This document shows, piece by piece, positions 14,973 to 22,164 of a stretch of DNA of 22,164 nt. Source of the stretch: Methylotenera sp. (lineage in GTDB: Bacteria; Pseudomonadota; Gammaproteobacteria; Burkholderiales; Methylophilaceae); contig JACDEP010000014.1 of assembly GCA_013816325.1 (NCBI GenBank), positions 1-22,164 of the forward strand, given 5' to 3'. The position numbers were made by a program, and so were the translations under genes. Positions within the stretch are counted from its first letter, which is position 1. Each line of letters starts with the position of its first letter. A model generated the notes under the pieces. That model was not told where the DNA came from. It searched no databases and saw only the letters and a program-made list of their open reading frames with translations.

Positions 14973-16424
14973 TTATATTAAGATAATATCAAAATATTCT
15001 GGGTTGTATTGGGACTCCACCTGTAGTGATATCGGTTTTCCGATAAAATCCGAAAGATTCGCCAGACTTTGTGACTCTTCTTCTAGCAGCATATCAATCA
15101 CCTTAGGTGCTGCTAACACTTTCAACTCGCGTGCATTGAACTGACGCGCTTCTCTGAGAAGCTCACGCAATATCTCGTAGCATACGGTTTGCGCAGTTTT
15201 CATTTCGCCGCGACCTTTGCAAATTGAGCATGGCTCGCAAAGAATATGCGCAAGGCTTTCACGAGTGCGTTTGCGTGTCATCTCTACCAGGCCTAGCGGC
15301 GTAAAGCCATTTACCCCAGTACGTGAGCGGTCACGTGCTACCGCTTTCTGTAATTCTTCCAGCACGACTTCACGCTGGTTATCCTCATCCATATCGATAA
15401 AATCCATAATAATAATCCCGCCTAAGTTCCTTAACCTTAATTGACGCGCAATGCATTGCGCGGCTTCCAAGTTGGTTTTGAAAATAGTATCTGATAGGTT
15501 CTTTCCGCTAACAAAACTACCGGTATTGACGTCTACCGTGGTCAGGGCCTCAGTCTGGTCAAAAATCAGGTAACCACCGGATTTAAGTTCTACCTTGCGG
15601 GACATCGCTCTTTCTATTTCCTGCTCGATGTTATACAAATCGAACAAAGGCCGCTCGCCTTGGTAATGCACGAGTTTATCCAATGCCGTAATGGCGTATT
15701 GATTAGAAAATTCAATGAGCTTTTGGTAGGTTTCGCTGGAGTCGACGCGTATCATTTCGGTTTCTGCGCACAACACATCGCGCAAAACCCGCATAGGCAA
15801 ATTCAGGTCCTGGAAAATTAAGGTACGCTCAGGTACTTTGGTGCTTTTTTCGCTAATATGGGCCCATGTTTTATTGAGGTAATCAACGTCGGCCAACAGC
15901 TCCTCATCTGAGGCGTTTTCCGACATGGTCCTGATAATGTAGCCGCCATCGCGCTTTTCTGGCAGTAGGCCTATGAGCCTGGCTTTAAGGAGTTCACGTT
16001 CGGCTTCATCTTCAATACGCTGTGAAACGCCTATATGCTCCTGTTGCGGCAAATACACGAGAAAGCGCCCGGCGATACTGATTTGCGTGGTCAGCCTAGC
16101 GCCTTTGGTGCCTATCGGCTCCTTAATCACTTGCACCATCAGGCTTTTACCCTCGTGCAATACCTGCTGGATTGGCAGTAACTCCGCTGCGCTACCGCAT
16201 TCAAAGACATCGGCTGCATGTAGGAAAGCAGCGCGTTGCAGACCGATTTCAACAAAGGCGGATTGCATGCCTGGCAACACTCGGCACACTACGCCGCGAT
16301 ATACATTGCCGACCAGGCCTAAGGAGGTGCTCCGCTCTATCTGCAGCTCTTGCACCACGCCATTCTCCATCATCGCGATACGCGTTTCTTGTGGGGTTAC
16401 ATTGATCAGTATTTCTTCACTCAC
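14973..16424 (-). CDS. rng: Ribonuclease G
   Basis: An endoribonuclease that matures the 5' end of 16S rRNA and turns over some mRNAs; here it is the short RNase E/G form (483 aa) without a degradosome scaffold. The S1 domain covers about residues 35-120 (GNVYRGVVCRVLPGMQSAFV). The catalytic Mg-binding aspartates are in TTVDVNTGSF (Asp298) and IIIMDFIDM (Asp341). The zinc-link cysteines are in CEPCSICKGRG (Cys396, 399, 402). The start is GTG at 16422-16424, preceded by AGAGA. It follows maf by 38 bp on the same strand, the common proteobacterial maf-rng order. Confidence 0.97.
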   Translation of the reverse strand: MSEEILINVTPQETRIAMMENGVVQELQIERSTSLGLVGNVYRGVVCRVLPGMQSAFVEIGLQRAAFLHAADVFECGSAAELLPIQQVLHEGKSLMVQVIKEPIGTKGARLTTQISIAGRFLVYLPQQEHIGVSQRIEDEAERELLKARLIGLLPEKRDGGYIIRTMSENASDEELLADVDYLNKTWAHISEKSTKVPERTLIFQDLNLPMRVLRDVLCAETEMIRVDSSETYQKLIEFSNQYAITALDKLVHYQGERPLFDLYNIEQEIERAMSRKVELKSGGYLIFDQTEALTTVDVNTGSFVSGKNLSDTIFKTNLEAAQCIARQLRLRNLGGIIIMDFIDMDEDNQREVVLEELQKAVARDRSRTGVNGFTPLGLVEMTRKRTRESLAHILCEPCSICKGRGEMKTAQTVCYEILRELLREARQFNARELKVLAAPKVIDMLLEEESQSLANLSDFIGKPISLQVESQYNPEYFDIILI

Positions 16425-16462
16425 GTTAGTCTCTTTTGCAATCTTTTTTAATTATAGCGTTG

Positions 16463-17137
16463 TCAGTAGCACTCATTAATACCATGCTTATTATCAACAT
16501 GCTTGTTTAATAACAACATGGTTTCGTAAATCGGCAGACCCATCACGCCGGTATAGCTGCCCTCAATACGCTTGATCCATGCGCCTGCCCGACCTTGAAT
16601 GCCGTAACTACCGGCCTTGTCTGAATGTTCGCCAGTAGCAATATATTCGTCTAGCTGCGTTTCGGTAAGCGTCATCATTTCTACGGTTGTGGTCGATAAC
16701 ATCACTTCAATATTACCTGTAAACGCTAATGCCACGGCTGTGTGTACCTCATGCGTAGTACCCGACAACATCTTCAGCATGGCTTTTGCATCGTTATCAT
16801 CCATTGGTTTACCTAAAATCATCTTCCCCAAAGCTACCGTAGTATCTGCTGCCAGAATAGGCAATAAAAGCTGGGCTGGGTTTAAGACTGCCAGGCAGGC
16901 TTCTGCCTTTTGCCTTGCTAGGCGTATGACATAATCTATCGGCGATTCGTTTAACAATACCGTCTCATCAATGTCTGCCGGCAGGGTTTGGCAAGTGATA
17001 CCTAATTGTTTTAGCAACTCAACTCGGCGCGGACTGCGCGAAGCGAGGTAAATCTGTGGCTCAATAAGATTACCAGGGCCAGATAGAATTGATGTATCCA
17101 AAAAAATGTCTTTCAATATGCTAAATGTCTGCGACAC
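16463..17137 (-). CDS. maf: Maf-family nucleotide pyrophosphatase (YhdE-like)
   Basis: It hydrolyses non-canonical or excess nucleoside triphosphates (dTTP/UTP in the YhdE subgroup). IYLASRSPRRVELLKQLGI is the defining N-terminal signature. AADTTVALGKMILGKP holds a catalytic Asp, and SYGIQGRAGAWIKRIEGS and YTGVMGLP are typical C-terminal blocks. The start is unclear. The open frame reaches GTG 17135-17137, giving 224 aa with about 28 residues before the signature, but no Shine-Dalgarno precedes it. There is no ATG closer to the signature, only TTG codons such as those 7 and 12 codons in. The family usually starts 2-10 residues before YLASRSPRR. The gene lies upstream of rng on the same strand. 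Confidence 0.9.
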   Translation of the reverse strand: MSQTFSILKDIFLDTSILSGPGNLIEPQIYLASRSPRRVELLKQLGITCQTLPADIDETVLLNESPIDYVIRLARQKAEACLAVLNPAQLLLPILAADTTVALGKMILGKPMDDNDAKAMLKMLSGTTHEVHTAVALAFTGNIEVMLSTTTVEMMTLTETQLDEYIATGEHSDKAGSYGIQGRAGAWIKRIEGSYTGVMGLPIYETMLLLNKHVDNKHGINECY

Positions 17138-17157
17138 TATAGTTTATTGTAGTGAGC

Positions 17158-17187
17158 TTGACTATGCGCTACTAGACTCCGCATAAC
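17158..17187 (+). promoter_or_regulatory. Candidate sigma-70 promoter for marC
   Basis: TTGACT (17158-17163), an 18-bp spacer and CATAAC (17182-17187) lie about 60 bp upstream of the MarC start. A partly similar block (TTCACTATACGCTA...GCATAAT) follows directly, so the sequence is imperfectly repeated. Confidence 0.4.
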
Positions 17188-17235
17188 TTCACTATACGCT
17201 AGGGCATAATTGCTACCGCGCAACATGTTTTTGTC

Positions 17236-17242
17236 TAAGGAG
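17236..17242 (+). promoter_or_regulatory. Strong ribosome binding site deciding the marC start
   Basis: TAAGGAG sits six bases before ATG 17249. It argues against the longer reading frame from 17210. Confidence 0.8.
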
Positions 17243-17248
17243 TATTGC

Positions 17249-17890
17249 ATGACCGAATGGGCTATCCTGTTTAAAGTAGCCGTGGCTTTATTTGCCATTG
17301 TTAATCCAATTGGCAGCGTGCCTATTTTCATCAGCGCCACTGACGGTTGGAGTGAGGAAGACCGACAGAAAACCGCCAGGACTGTGGCCTTTACGGTATT
17401 TATAGTGCTTGCTGTTTCAGCTTTTGTTGGTGACAGGATCCTTAACTTCTTTGGTATCTCAATTCCTTCATTTCAGGTCGGTGGCGGTATACTGCTGATG
17501 CTGATTGCGATCTCTATGATGCACGGCAAGCAAAGCGGTACGCGGCAAACGCCGGAAGAAGCCAGGACATTGGCTGAACGTGAAGTCATCGCCATCGTAC
17601 CGCTTAGCATTCCCCTACTAGCCGGCCCCGGTGCTATCAGCAACATGATCATCGCTGCCCAGCAAAATAGTAGCTTCATCGGACATTTCGCATTGACGAT
17701 CCCTATCTTCTTCATCAGCCTTATCATTTGGGTCATCCTTAGGCTTTCTGTACGAATTTCTCGCAAGCTAGGGGTTATAGGTATCAATATCGTTACGCGT
17801 CTGATGGGCTTGATACTGGCTGCAATGGCCGTAGAGTTTATCGCCCATGGTTTGATGGGTTTATTTCCCCAATTAGGCACCACTGTTTAG
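17249..17890 (+). CDS. MarC/NAAT family integral membrane protein
   Basis: The protein is 213 aa with six predicted membrane helices. ALFAIVNPIGSVPIFIS at the N-terminus, IVPLSIPLLAGPGAIS in the middle and VIGINIVTRLMGLILAAMAV near the C-terminus are the family motifs. MarC itself has no proven function in multiple-antibiotic resistance. Other members of the UPF0056/NAAT family transport neutral amino acids, so transport is plausible but unproven. The start at 17249 is chosen for the TAAGGAG just upstream; 13 extra codons back to 17210 are not family-like. It is divergent from maf, with about 110 bp between them. Confidence 0.92.
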   Translation: MTEWAILFKVAVALFAIVNPIGSVPIFISATDGWSEEDRQKTARTVAFTVFIVLAVSAFVGDRILNFFGISIPSFQVGGGILLMLIAISMMHGKQSGTRQTPEEARTLAEREVIAIVPLSIPLLAGPGAISNMIIAAQQNSSFIGHFALTIPIFFISLIIWVILRLSVRISRKLGVIGINIVTRLMGLILAAMAVEFIAHGLMGLFPQLGTTV

Positions 17891-17895
17891 TGCTT

Positions 17896-17925
17896 TTAGC
17901 GAATATTCCTACTTCAGGTTAAAAT
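17896..17925 (+). promoter_or_regulatory. Weak candidate promoter for nudJ-mnmA
   Basis: TTAGCG (17896-17901) and TAAAAT (17920-17925) are 18 bp apart in the 73-bp gap after marC. The -35 is poor, so this is tentative. Confidence 0.22.
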
Positions 17926-17963
17926 ACTACTACTTCTCAATCCAAGAATTTCAAAGACTCAAA

Positions 17964-18440
17964 GTGCAGCAGACCTCAAAACAGCAAGATTTGGATCGGC
18001 AATGGATGCCGCATGCTACCGTTGCGGCTATCGTAGAGCGTGATGGCAAATTTTTGCTGGTAGAAGAAACCACCGACCGCGGCCCCCGTTTCAACCAGCC
18101 CGCAGGGCATTTGGAAGATAACGAGACCATCGTAGAAGCAGTGATACGCGAAACGCTGGAGGAAACTGCTTATACGTTCACACCAGAAGCGCTATTGGGC
18201 ATATATCATTGGAAGCATGAGCATAATGGCATCACGTATTTGCGCTTCGCCTTTATTGGCAGCGTAAGCAATCATCAGCCGCAACGTCCTTTAGATGTAG
18301 GCATTCTCCGCACTGTTTGGATGGATATAAAAGAAATTCGCAGCAAGGCTAGCCTGATGCGTAGTCCCCAGGTGATTACCTGTATCGAGGATTACTTAAT
18401 CGGTAAACAATATTCATTAGACGTAGTGATACATTTATAA
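17964..18440 (+). CDS. nudJ: Nudix hydrolase, NudJ-like
   Basis: The protein is 158 aa. The Nudix box GHLEDNETIVEAVIRE...EE is complete in its catalytic acids, with Ala at the usual Gly near its end (EETAY), as in related beta sequences. FLLVEETTDRGPRFNQPAG precedes the box, as in NudJ. The E. coli enzyme hydrolyses thiamine pyrophosphate, HMP pyrophosphate and nucleoside di- and triphosphates. I take GTG 17964 as the start because DRQWMPHATVAA keeps the tryptophan before PH that relatives have. ATG 18006 would give 144 aa and starts just at MPHATV; neither has a strong Shine-Dalgarno. mnmA follows after 14 bp, the same pairing as nudJ-mnmA in E. coli. Confidence 0.9.
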   Translation: MQQTSKQQDLDRQWMPHATVAAIVERDGKFLLVEETTDRGPRFNQPAGHLEDNETIVEAVIRETLEETAYTFTPEALLGIYHWKHEHNGITYLRFAFIGSVSNHQPQRPLDVGILRTVWMDIKEIRSKASLMRSPQVITCIEDYLIGKQYSLDVVIHL

Positions 18441-18454
18441 AGATTAATTAAGCA

Positions 18455-19576
18455 ATGGACTTAAACAAAACTCAGAAGAAAAAAATCGTGGTTGGCCTTT
18501 CCGGCGGAGTAGATTCGTCAGTCACCGCACTGCTTTTAAAAGAGCAAGGCTATACGGTAACTGGCCTTTTCATGAAGAACTGGGAAGATGACGATACCGA
18601 CGAATATTGCTCCAGTAAGCAGGATTTGATTGATGCCGTGTCGATTGCAGACAAGATAGGCATTGATATTGAAGCGGTGAATTTCAGCACTGAATATAAA
18701 GACCGAGTATTCGCCAATTTTTTAAGTGAATATAAGGCCGGGCGCACGCCCAACCCTGATATTTTGTGCAATGCTGAAATTAAATTTAAAGCATTTTTAG
18801 ACCACGCAATGGATATGGGCGACGATTTGATAGCTACCGGCCACTACGCCCAAGTGCGTGAAAACCCGCTGACACCGGGTAGCTTTCAGTTATTGAAAGC
18901 GGACGATGGCAGCAAAGATCAAAGCTATTTTTTGCACCGCTTGAACCAAGCGCAGTTGTCTAAAACCCTATTTCCATTAGGAAAATACCTAAAACGCGAA
19001 GTACGCGAGATCGCACGTAATGCCGGCTTGATCAATGCTGAGAAGAAAGATTCAACTGGCATCTGCTTTATCGGCGAGCGTCCTTTCCAGGAATTTTTAA
19101 GCCGCTACCTGCCGCGTGAACCAGGCGATATGAAAACACCGGAAGGCAAACTGGTTGGCCGTCATGAAGGCTTGATGTATTACACCTTGGGCCAGCGCCA
19201 GGGCCTGAAAATCGGCGGCAGCCGAGAAAGTAACGGCGAACCTTGGTTTGTTGCAGCTAAAGACATGGAGGCAAATGAACTGATCGTGGTGCAAGGTCAT
19301 GAGCATCCGCTATTACTAAACGATGGTTTAATAGCTGGGCAGCTTCATTGGATTGCTGGTAATACTATAGAAGAACAACCTATTACCAATTGGGTATACG
19401 CGGCTAAAACACGCTATCGCCAACCTGATGCCCCTTGCGAGATTGACCGCTTAACCAGCGACGAAGTTGAAGTGAAATTTGGCCAGAAGCAATGGGCTAT
19501 TACGCCCGGACAATCCGCTGTGGTGTATGAGAGTAATGTCTGCTTGGGCGGAGGCATTATAAACCGGGCGATTTAA
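18455..19576 (+). CDS. mnmA: tRNA-specific 2-thiouridylase MnmA
   Basis: It thiolates U34 of tRNA-Lys, -Glu and -Gln, using ATP and sulfur relayed through the Tus/IscS pathway. The 373-aa length is normal. The PP-loop GLSGGVDSSV is at residues 14-23. The catalytic cysteines are Cys105 (NPDILCNAEIKF) and Cys204 (DSTGICFIGER). GHYAQVRE and GSKDQSYFLHRL are family blocks, and YTLGQRQGLKIGG opens the beta-barrel RNA-binding part. It is probably cotranscribed with nudJ, 14 bp upstream. Confidence 0.98.
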   Translation: MDLNKTQKKKIVVGLSGGVDSSVTALLLKEQGYTVTGLFMKNWEDDDTDEYCSSKQDLIDAVSIADKIGIDIEAVNFSTEYKDRVFANFLSEYKAGRTPNPDILCNAEIKFKAFLDHAMDMGDDLIATGHYAQVRENPLTPGSFQLLKADDGSKDQSYFLHRLNQAQLSKTLFPLGKYLKREVREIARNAGLINAEKKDSTGICFIGERPFQEFLSRYLPREPGDMKTPEGKLVGRHEGLMYYTLGQRQGLKIGGSRESNGEPWFVAAKDMEANELIVVQGHEHPLLLNDGLIAGQLHWIAGNTIEEQPITNWVYAAKTRYRQPDAPCEIDRLTSDEVEVKFGQKQWAITPGQSAVVYESNVCLGGGIINRAI

Positions 19577-19578
19577 AC

Positions 19579-19598
19579 CTCGAATTTTTAAATTTGAG
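19579..19598. repeat. A/T-rich inverted repeat just after mnmA
   Basis: Nine-base arms (CTCGAATTT and AAATTTGAG) with one G-U pair and a two-base loop lie 2 bp after the mnmA stop. No T-run follows on the plus strand, so it is a poor intrinsic terminator. It may protect the mRNA end. The rest of the gap to 19694 shows nothing firm. Confidence 0.35.
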
Positions 19599-19694
19599 CC
19601 TACGAGCTAAATTCATGGCTAGCATTTTTTGCCAGTATCAAAATTAGCGATTAAGTATTAAAATCGTTACCACAATCAGCATTGATGAGGCTCT

Positions 19695-20027
19695 ATGGCT
19701 TATATTCTAAGAAACGCTCAAGGCAACATTATCGCGGCAAGTGCCTCAGACAATTTGGGGGTAGACTGGCAATTCATTGAAGAGAATGTCAGCGAATACA
19801 TTGATTACTTAGAGAATTCGCTGGCGAAAAATTCGGTATTCCGTGAAAGTGACATCCAACTTGCCCGCGTATTGGAAGACCTGATTTCGATGTTGATTGA
19901 ACGTAACCTGATCCGTTTTACCGACTTTCCTGTGGCTGCCCAAAAGCGCTTGATAGACCGCCAAACCATGCGTAAAAAAACGCAGCTATCCAGCATACTG
20001 GACGACGACCCTGATAGTATTATTTAG
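19695..20027 (+). CDS. Small conserved protein of unknown function
   Basis: The protein is 110 aa, soluble and acidic at its C-terminus. The N-terminal part (about residues 1-50) begins AYILRNAQGNIIAAS, a pattern of short strands. The C-terminal part (about 50-95) holds the best recognisable block, LARVLEDLISMLIERNLIRF followed by TDFPVAAQKRLIDRQ. It resembles small proteins common in Proteobacteria, sometimes labelled 'tryptophan synthase beta-like'. That label has no functional meaning, since no PLP-binding region is present. No enzyme motif, signal peptide or membrane helix is visible. ATG 19695 is preceded by GATGAGG, an acceptable binding site. It is convergent with the GST gene, with 25 bp between stops. 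Confidence 0.8.
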   Translation: MAYILRNAQGNIIAASASDNLGVDWQFIEENVSEYIDYLENSLAKNSVFRESDIQLARVLEDLISMLIERNLIRFTDFPVAAQKRLIDRQTMRKKTQLSSILDDDPDSII

Positions 20028-20052
20028 CGGTTAAGTGAGTTGGCTCAAAACG

Positions 20053-20661
20053 TTAGTTAGGAACCGGCTGGCTATGCAGGAAAGATTCCCGTTTTAGTAA
20101 TGCGGCATTAAGCCTGTGTAGATTAGGGTAGGCATTAGAAAAATCGAACACATCCGCAAAACGCAGTTGCAGATACCCTAAGGTACATCCAACAGCGATA
20201 TCTGCCAAGCTGAATGTATTATGCAGGTACCATTTATTATCACCTAGATCGTCATTCAGCACTTGCAAGCCAGACAGCACCTTGCTCATTTGCTTGGATA
20301 TTAATTCGGCTTTTGGTGGTTCTTTGAGTTGTTCCATTATTACAGCAACGGCGGCGTCACAAACGCCATCTGCCAGCGCTTCCCAACGGCGTACGCGAAT
20401 TTTTGCACTATGGTCTTGCGGTAACAAATGCGCCAATGGCGTACGGTGGTCTAGAAACTCAACGATCACACGGGAATCGTAGAGACTGTCGCCATCATCC
20501 AGGATGAGCACGGGTACTTTACCCAAAGGATTATATTGCTTCACCGGGCAATCAGGGTCCGCTAATACGACTAATCCCAGTTCCATTTCAATATGTTTTT
20601 CTGCCGCTACAATACGTACTTTGCGTGCATATGGGCTATTGACGGTATATAGCAGTTTCAT
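20053..20661 (-). CDS. Glutathione S-transferase family protein
   Basis: The protein is 202 aa. The N-terminal thioredoxin-like domain begins MKLLYTVNSPYARKVRI, with Ser9 at the position of the catalytic Ser/Cys of bacterial GSTs. The cis-proline motif GKVPVLI and the glutathione-binding DSRVIVEFLD follow. The C-terminal helical domain includes FSLADIAVGCTLGYLQLRF, the conserved N-capping motif of the GST core. It is closest in style to the E. coli YibF/YncG type. The substrate is unknown; glutathione-dependent detoxification or thiol handling is inferred from the family. The ATG is divergent from nadC across about 90 bp. Confidence 0.92.
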   Translation of the reverse strand: MKLLYTVNSPYARKVRIVAAEKHIEMELGLVVLADPDCPVKQYNPLGKVPVLILDDGDSLYDSRVIVEFLDHRTPLAHLLPQDHSAKIRVRRWEALADGVCDAAVAVIMEQLKEPPKAELISKQMSKVLSGLQVLNDDLGDNKWYLHNTFSLADIAVGCTLGYLQLRFADVFDFSNAYPNLHRLNAALLKRESFLHSQPVPN

Positions 20662-20750
20662 AATTATTAGCGAAGGTGAAGGTTTGTAGCATTATAATTC
20701 AAACAAAGAACTTACCATTAAAACGATGCTCATATTTAAACAATACTCAC

Positions 20751-21602
20751 ATGAAAAAATCCATGGCCTTTCTTGATTTAGTACATGCGCAAGTTAAAAA
20801 TGCGCTGGCGGAAGATATCGGGACAGGTGATTTAACTGCCTTATTGGTGCCCGCTGGACAATTGGCAACAGCAGTTATCTTAGTACGTGAAGATGCGGTA
20901 ATTTGCGGCATAGACTGGGTCAACAGTTGTTTTTGGCAACTGGATAAAGGTATAAACTTGGATTGGCAAATAATGGAAGGCGAGCGTGTTAAAGCCAACC
21001 AAATATTATGCAAAATCAGCGGGTTGGCCCGGCCCTTATTAACTGCAGAACGATGTGCTTTGAATTTTTTACAAACGCTTTCTGCCACGGCAACTGAAAC
21101 GCGAAAATATGTAGATGCGATTGCCGGCACGCACAGCCAGATATTAGATACGCGTAAAACGGTGCCGCATTTAAGACTGGCTCAGAAATATGCTGTAACT
21201 GTTGGAGGCGGCCATAACCAGCGATTGGCCCTATATGACGGCGTATTGATTAAAGAAAACCACATTGCAGCAGCAGGGAGCATCGCGGAAGTAATGAAAC
21301 AGGCTTTTGCATTGAATGCAGGTAAAAGCATACAGATTGAAGTAGAAAACCTCAACCAATTAGAACAGGCTTTAATGGCAGGTGCAGCCAGTATTCTACT
21401 GGATAACTTTACGATAGATCTACTGATAGAAGCGGTACGATTAAACAATCTACATGCTAAGCCAGCCATTCTGGAAGCTTCCGGTGGAATCACATTAGGT
21501 AATGTACGCGAAATAGCCATGACGGGCGTTGACCGTATCTCTATCGGTTCGCTTACAAAAAATGTCCATGCTATCGATTTATCCATGCGGATTAAAGCGT
21601 GA
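20751..21602 (+). CDS. nadC: Nicotinate-nucleotide pyrophosphorylase (quinolinate phosphoribosyltransferase)
   Basis: It converts quinolinate and PRPP to nicotinate mononucleotide in de novo NAD synthesis. I start it at ATG 20751 (283 aa), because the 25 extra codons back to 20676 are not family-like. AEDIGTGDLTA (about residues 20-30), AERCALNFLQ, DTRKT (133-137), KYAVTVGGGHNQRLALYDG and LIKENHI form the conserved active-site run. EASGGITLGNVREIAMTGVDRISIG closes the barrel. nadA and nadB are not in this window. The gene is followed after 82 bp by a secretion-type ATPase that has its own likely promoter. Confidence 0.97.
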   Translation: MKKSMAFLDLVHAQVKNALAEDIGTGDLTALLVPAGQLATAVILVREDAVICGIDWVNSCFWQLDKGINLDWQIMEGERVKANQILCKISGLARPLLTAERCALNFLQTLSATATETRKYVDAIAGTHSQILDTRKTVPHLRLAQKYAVTVGGGHNQRLALYDGVLIKENHIAAAGSIAEVMKQAFALNAGKSIQIEVENLNQLEQALMAGAASILLDNFTIDLLIEAVRLNNLHAKPAILEASGGITLGNVREIAMTGVDRISIGSLTKNVHAIDLSMRIKA

Positions 21603-21620
21603 GGATGGAGAGCCTAAGGG

Positions 21621-21649
21621 TTGAGGTTTGGATGTTATTACGTTATAAA
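21621..21649 (+). promoter_or_regulatory. Candidate sigma-70 promoter for the GspE-like gene
   Basis: TTGAGG (21621-21626), a 17-bp spacer and TATAAA (21644-21649) lie 35 bp upstream of ATG 21685. Both boxes are close to consensus and correctly spaced. Confidence 0.5.
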
Positions 21650-21684
21650 GATGAGTGCATGTTATCAATAATAGAGGTTTTTCG

Positions 21685-22164
21685 ATGAGCAAAGTTGCTG
21701 CGCTATCCACCCCTACCGGACGCCTTACCTTAGGTGATGTGTTGCGTATGCTGGTTAATGATGGGTTGGTAGATAAGGTCCATGCCGAAAAATTATACAA
21801 AGATCGCAAACTTGATAGTTCTAATCTGCATCCATTAGTCATCATTGGCGAACAAAAATGGAAAAGCTTGAAAGCCCCCCATAAGGCTATCACCGTAGAA
21901 ATATTATCCCAATGGCTAGCTCATCGTGCCAATTTAGACTATTACCATATTGATCCACTGAAGCTAGATTTTGGTTCTGCCGCACAAATTGTTTCCAAGG
22001 GGTATGCGGAACGGCTAAGAATCATGCCGATTTCTACCAAAAACGGCGAAGCAGTCATCGCTACGACTGAGCCCTATAGTACTGATTGGATCGTGGATCT
22101 TGAACGTGTGCTTAAGATGAAGATTAAATTGGTAGTGGCTAACCCATTAGAAATAAGCCGGTAC
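21685..22164 (+). CDS. GspE/PulE/PilB-family secretion ATPase, N-terminal part (runs off the window)
   Basis: The first 160 codons are present and the frame is open to the end. The ATG has AGAGG eight bases upstream. Residues about 15-45 (LTLGDVLRMLVNDGLV) and 85-160 form the N-terminal region typical of GspE/PulE-type ATPases. Distinctive blocks are HPLVIIGEQKWKS, LDYYHIDPLKLDF, RLRIMPIS and VIATTEPYSTDWI. The ATPase core with the Walker motifs lies outside the window. As I recall them, these blocks match a betaproteobacterial GspE-like family that is separate from PilB, so I do not call it pilB. The system it powers (type II secretion, or a pilus-like machine) cannot be told from this part. 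Confidence 0.82.
   Translation, partial: MSKVAALSTPTGRLTLGDVLRMLVNDGLVDKVHAEKLYKDRKLDSSNLHPLVIIGEQKWKSLKAPHKAITVEILSQWLAHRANLDYYHIDPLKLDFGSAAQIVSKGYAERLRIMPISTKNGEAVIATTEPYSTDWIVDLERVLKMKIKLVVANPLEISRY

Noticed and set aside
15973..16479. 168-codon plus-strand open frame antisense to rng
   Set aside because: The Ser/Cys/Arg-rich translation with no family features is typical of the complement of a real gene; RNase G on the other strand is certain.
17137..17340. 67-codon minus-strand open frame between maf and marC
   Set aside because: It overlaps the marC start and its ribosome binding site, has no domain, and ends on the maf start codon by chance.
19579..19633. Intrinsic terminator after mnmA
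   Set aside because: The hairpin lacks a trailing T-run, and the T-run at 19624-19629 has only a four-base stem (TGGC/GCCA) around it.
1..22164. CRISPR arrays, tRNA/rRNA genes, insertion sequences, prophage or attachment sites
   Set aside because: No spaced repeats, no tRNA-like cloverleaf, and no transposase, integrase or terminal inverted repeats were seen on either strand; gaps between genes are all under about 165 bp.

Overview
The window looks like chromosomal DNA from a betaproteobacterium, most likely of the Methylophilaceae/Nitrosomonadales type (a Methylotenera- or Methylobacillus-like methylotroph). This rests on gene order and on protein flavour: moderate to low GC, yqgE-ruvX-pyrR-pyrB-pyrC' order, pilT-pilU divergent from yggS-proC-yggT, a RibBA with a decayed second domain, and a beta-type FecR protein. 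The family-level placement is inference from remembered homologues. I see no prophage, insertion sequence, integron, CRISPR array, tRNA or rRNA.

Layout. 1-633 (-): start of a LolC/LolE lipoprotein-release permease, cut by the window edge. 782-1569 (+): a TSUP (TauE/SafE) membrane transporter broken into two frames. 1605-3514 (+): riboflavin genes ribE and ribBA. 3588-7518 (+): a compact set, yqgE, ruvX, pyrR, pyrB and a pseudo-dihydroorotase pyrC', with overlaps or gaps of at most 16 bp, giving the first committed step of pyrimidine synthesis. 7646-8296 (+): a Tat-exported FecR-domain protein. 8303-10535 (-): the type IV pilus retraction ATPases pilU and pilT. 10683-12797 (+): yggS, proC and yggT (PLP homeostasis, proline synthesis, membrane protein). 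12878-14962 (+): a large solitary dynamin-like GTPase. 14973-17137 (-): maf and rng (house-cleaning nucleotide pyrophosphatase and RNase G). 17249-17890 (+): a MarC-family membrane protein. 17964-19576 (+): nudJ and mnmA (Nudix hydrolase and tRNA 2-thiouridylase). 19695-20027 (+): a small conserved protein of unknown function. 20053-20661 (-): a glutathione S-transferase-like protein. 20751-21602 (+): nadC. 21685 to the end (+): N-terminal part of a GspE/PulE-type secretion ATPase.

Most of the window is ordinary core genome. The points that deserve a second look are the broken TSUP gene with its TAGTG junction, the two proteins that keep a fold but lack the catalytic metal ligands (the C-terminal half of RibBA, and PyrC'), a PyrR regulator with no room for a classical attenuator, the dynamin-like GTPase with an Ala in place of the first P-loop Gly, and two unrelated short tandem duplications just upstream of it. 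I found no convincing undescribed multi-gene system. The dynamin-like protein and the Cys/His-rich FecR protein are the least understood genes here.
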